Shown here: piece by piece, positions 63,672 through 64,000 of the stretch
How positions within the stretch are numbered: position 1 is the first letter of the stretch
How the letters are laid out: each line of letters opens with the position of its first letter
DNA from: Progne subis subis
Lineage: Eukaryota; Chordata; Aves; Passeriformes; Hirundinidae
Length of the DNA stretch: 64,000 nt
NCBI GenBank assembly: GCA_022316685.1
Contig: JAKJHU010000023.1
Location: 9,484,096-9,548,095, forward strand
Reading direction: 5' to 3'
Program-made: the position numbers and the translations under genes
The notes under the pieces: generated by a model
Told to the model about the DNA's origin: nothing
Database searches by the model: none
The model's input: only the letters and a program-made list of their open reading frames with translations

Positions 63672-64000
63672 TAATAAAACCTCTTGATATAGGAGTAAGA
63701 GAAACTGAGAAGCTAGTCATCCCAAACTGCTGACTCGTACAAGAGGTGCAGGGATATATCTTCCAAGTTCCAGAATGATATAATCTCATTTTACAGGTTC
63801 TCTGTAAACTCAGACTAGTTTAGAGTCTTGGATGCTGATTCAGCTAGAAACATATTTTGTACCGCAAAGAGAGAGGAAAAAAGTTAATGCTTAATAGAGC
63901 TCAGTTTTGATATCTTTGGTCCCATTACCATGCCAGTGCTGGTCCTAGACTCACATGTTTTGCAAGACCAAGGAGTCAGTTTGTGAATGGGAGTGAATAT
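63672..64000. other. non-coding end of window
   Basis: Nothing recognisable. The window ends in unassigned sequence. Confidence 0.5.

Noticed and set aside
1..64000. Bacterial-style systems, CRISPR arrays, tRNA or rRNA genes
   Set aside because: No direct-repeat/spacer array, no cloverleaf or rRNA sequence recognised by eye, and base composition and repeats are those of a bird nuclear genome. A tRNAscan or Rfam run would be needed to exclude small RNA genes fully.

Overview
This is vertebrate nuclear DNA, most likely from a bird and probably a songbird. It is AT-rich and has vertebrate-type simple repeats and splice-like signals. Three CR1 (chicken repeat 1) LINE fragments are present, one with the typical CR1 3' end (an ATTCTATG-type octamer repeat after a CCAACCT stretch). 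Four long terminal repeats (LTRs) resemble those I recall from passerine genomes. There are no operons, no bacterial features and no complete protein-coding gene. The many short open frames are chance frames in non-coding DNA or shadows of repeats. The window is best read as an intergenic desert or the inside of very large introns.

Layout. 1-7109: non-coding, with T-tracts and one exon-like block (6643-6722). 7110-9939: the main transposon cluster, made of a long LTR (7110-8655), a reverse-strand CR1 reverse-transcriptase fragment (8890-9182) and a solo LTR (9270-9933) with a perfect 6-bp target duplication. 9940-24644: non-coding, with homopolymer tracts and a striking 50-bp-arm inverted repeat (21972-22080). 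24645-25239: a forward CR1 copy with a large internal deletion. 25240-41190: non-coding, with a 22-C tract, a 40-T tract, a TTTA microsatellite and two candidate exons (28191-28254 and 38662-38815). 41197-41810: a second solo LTR, reverse strand, also with a perfect 6-bp target duplication. 41817-57447: non-coding, with a 12-bp CATGTG array followed closely by a four-copy 90-bp minisatellite (53833-54260). 57448-58023: a reverse-strand ERVL-like LTR. 58024-64000: non-coding, with a GTTT microsatellite and a CR1 3' end (63568-63671).

The only sequences with a clear evolutionary identity are retroelements. The two 6-bp duplications prove LTR insertion followed by loss of the internal region through LTR-LTR recombination. 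The candidate exons rest on splice-site shape and an open frame only, their reading phases do not join into one gene, and I recognise no protein family in them. I found no convincing undescribed system. The features most worth a second look are the long inverted repeat, the minisatellite with its built-in splice-acceptor-like motif, and the 28191-28254 exon candidate.
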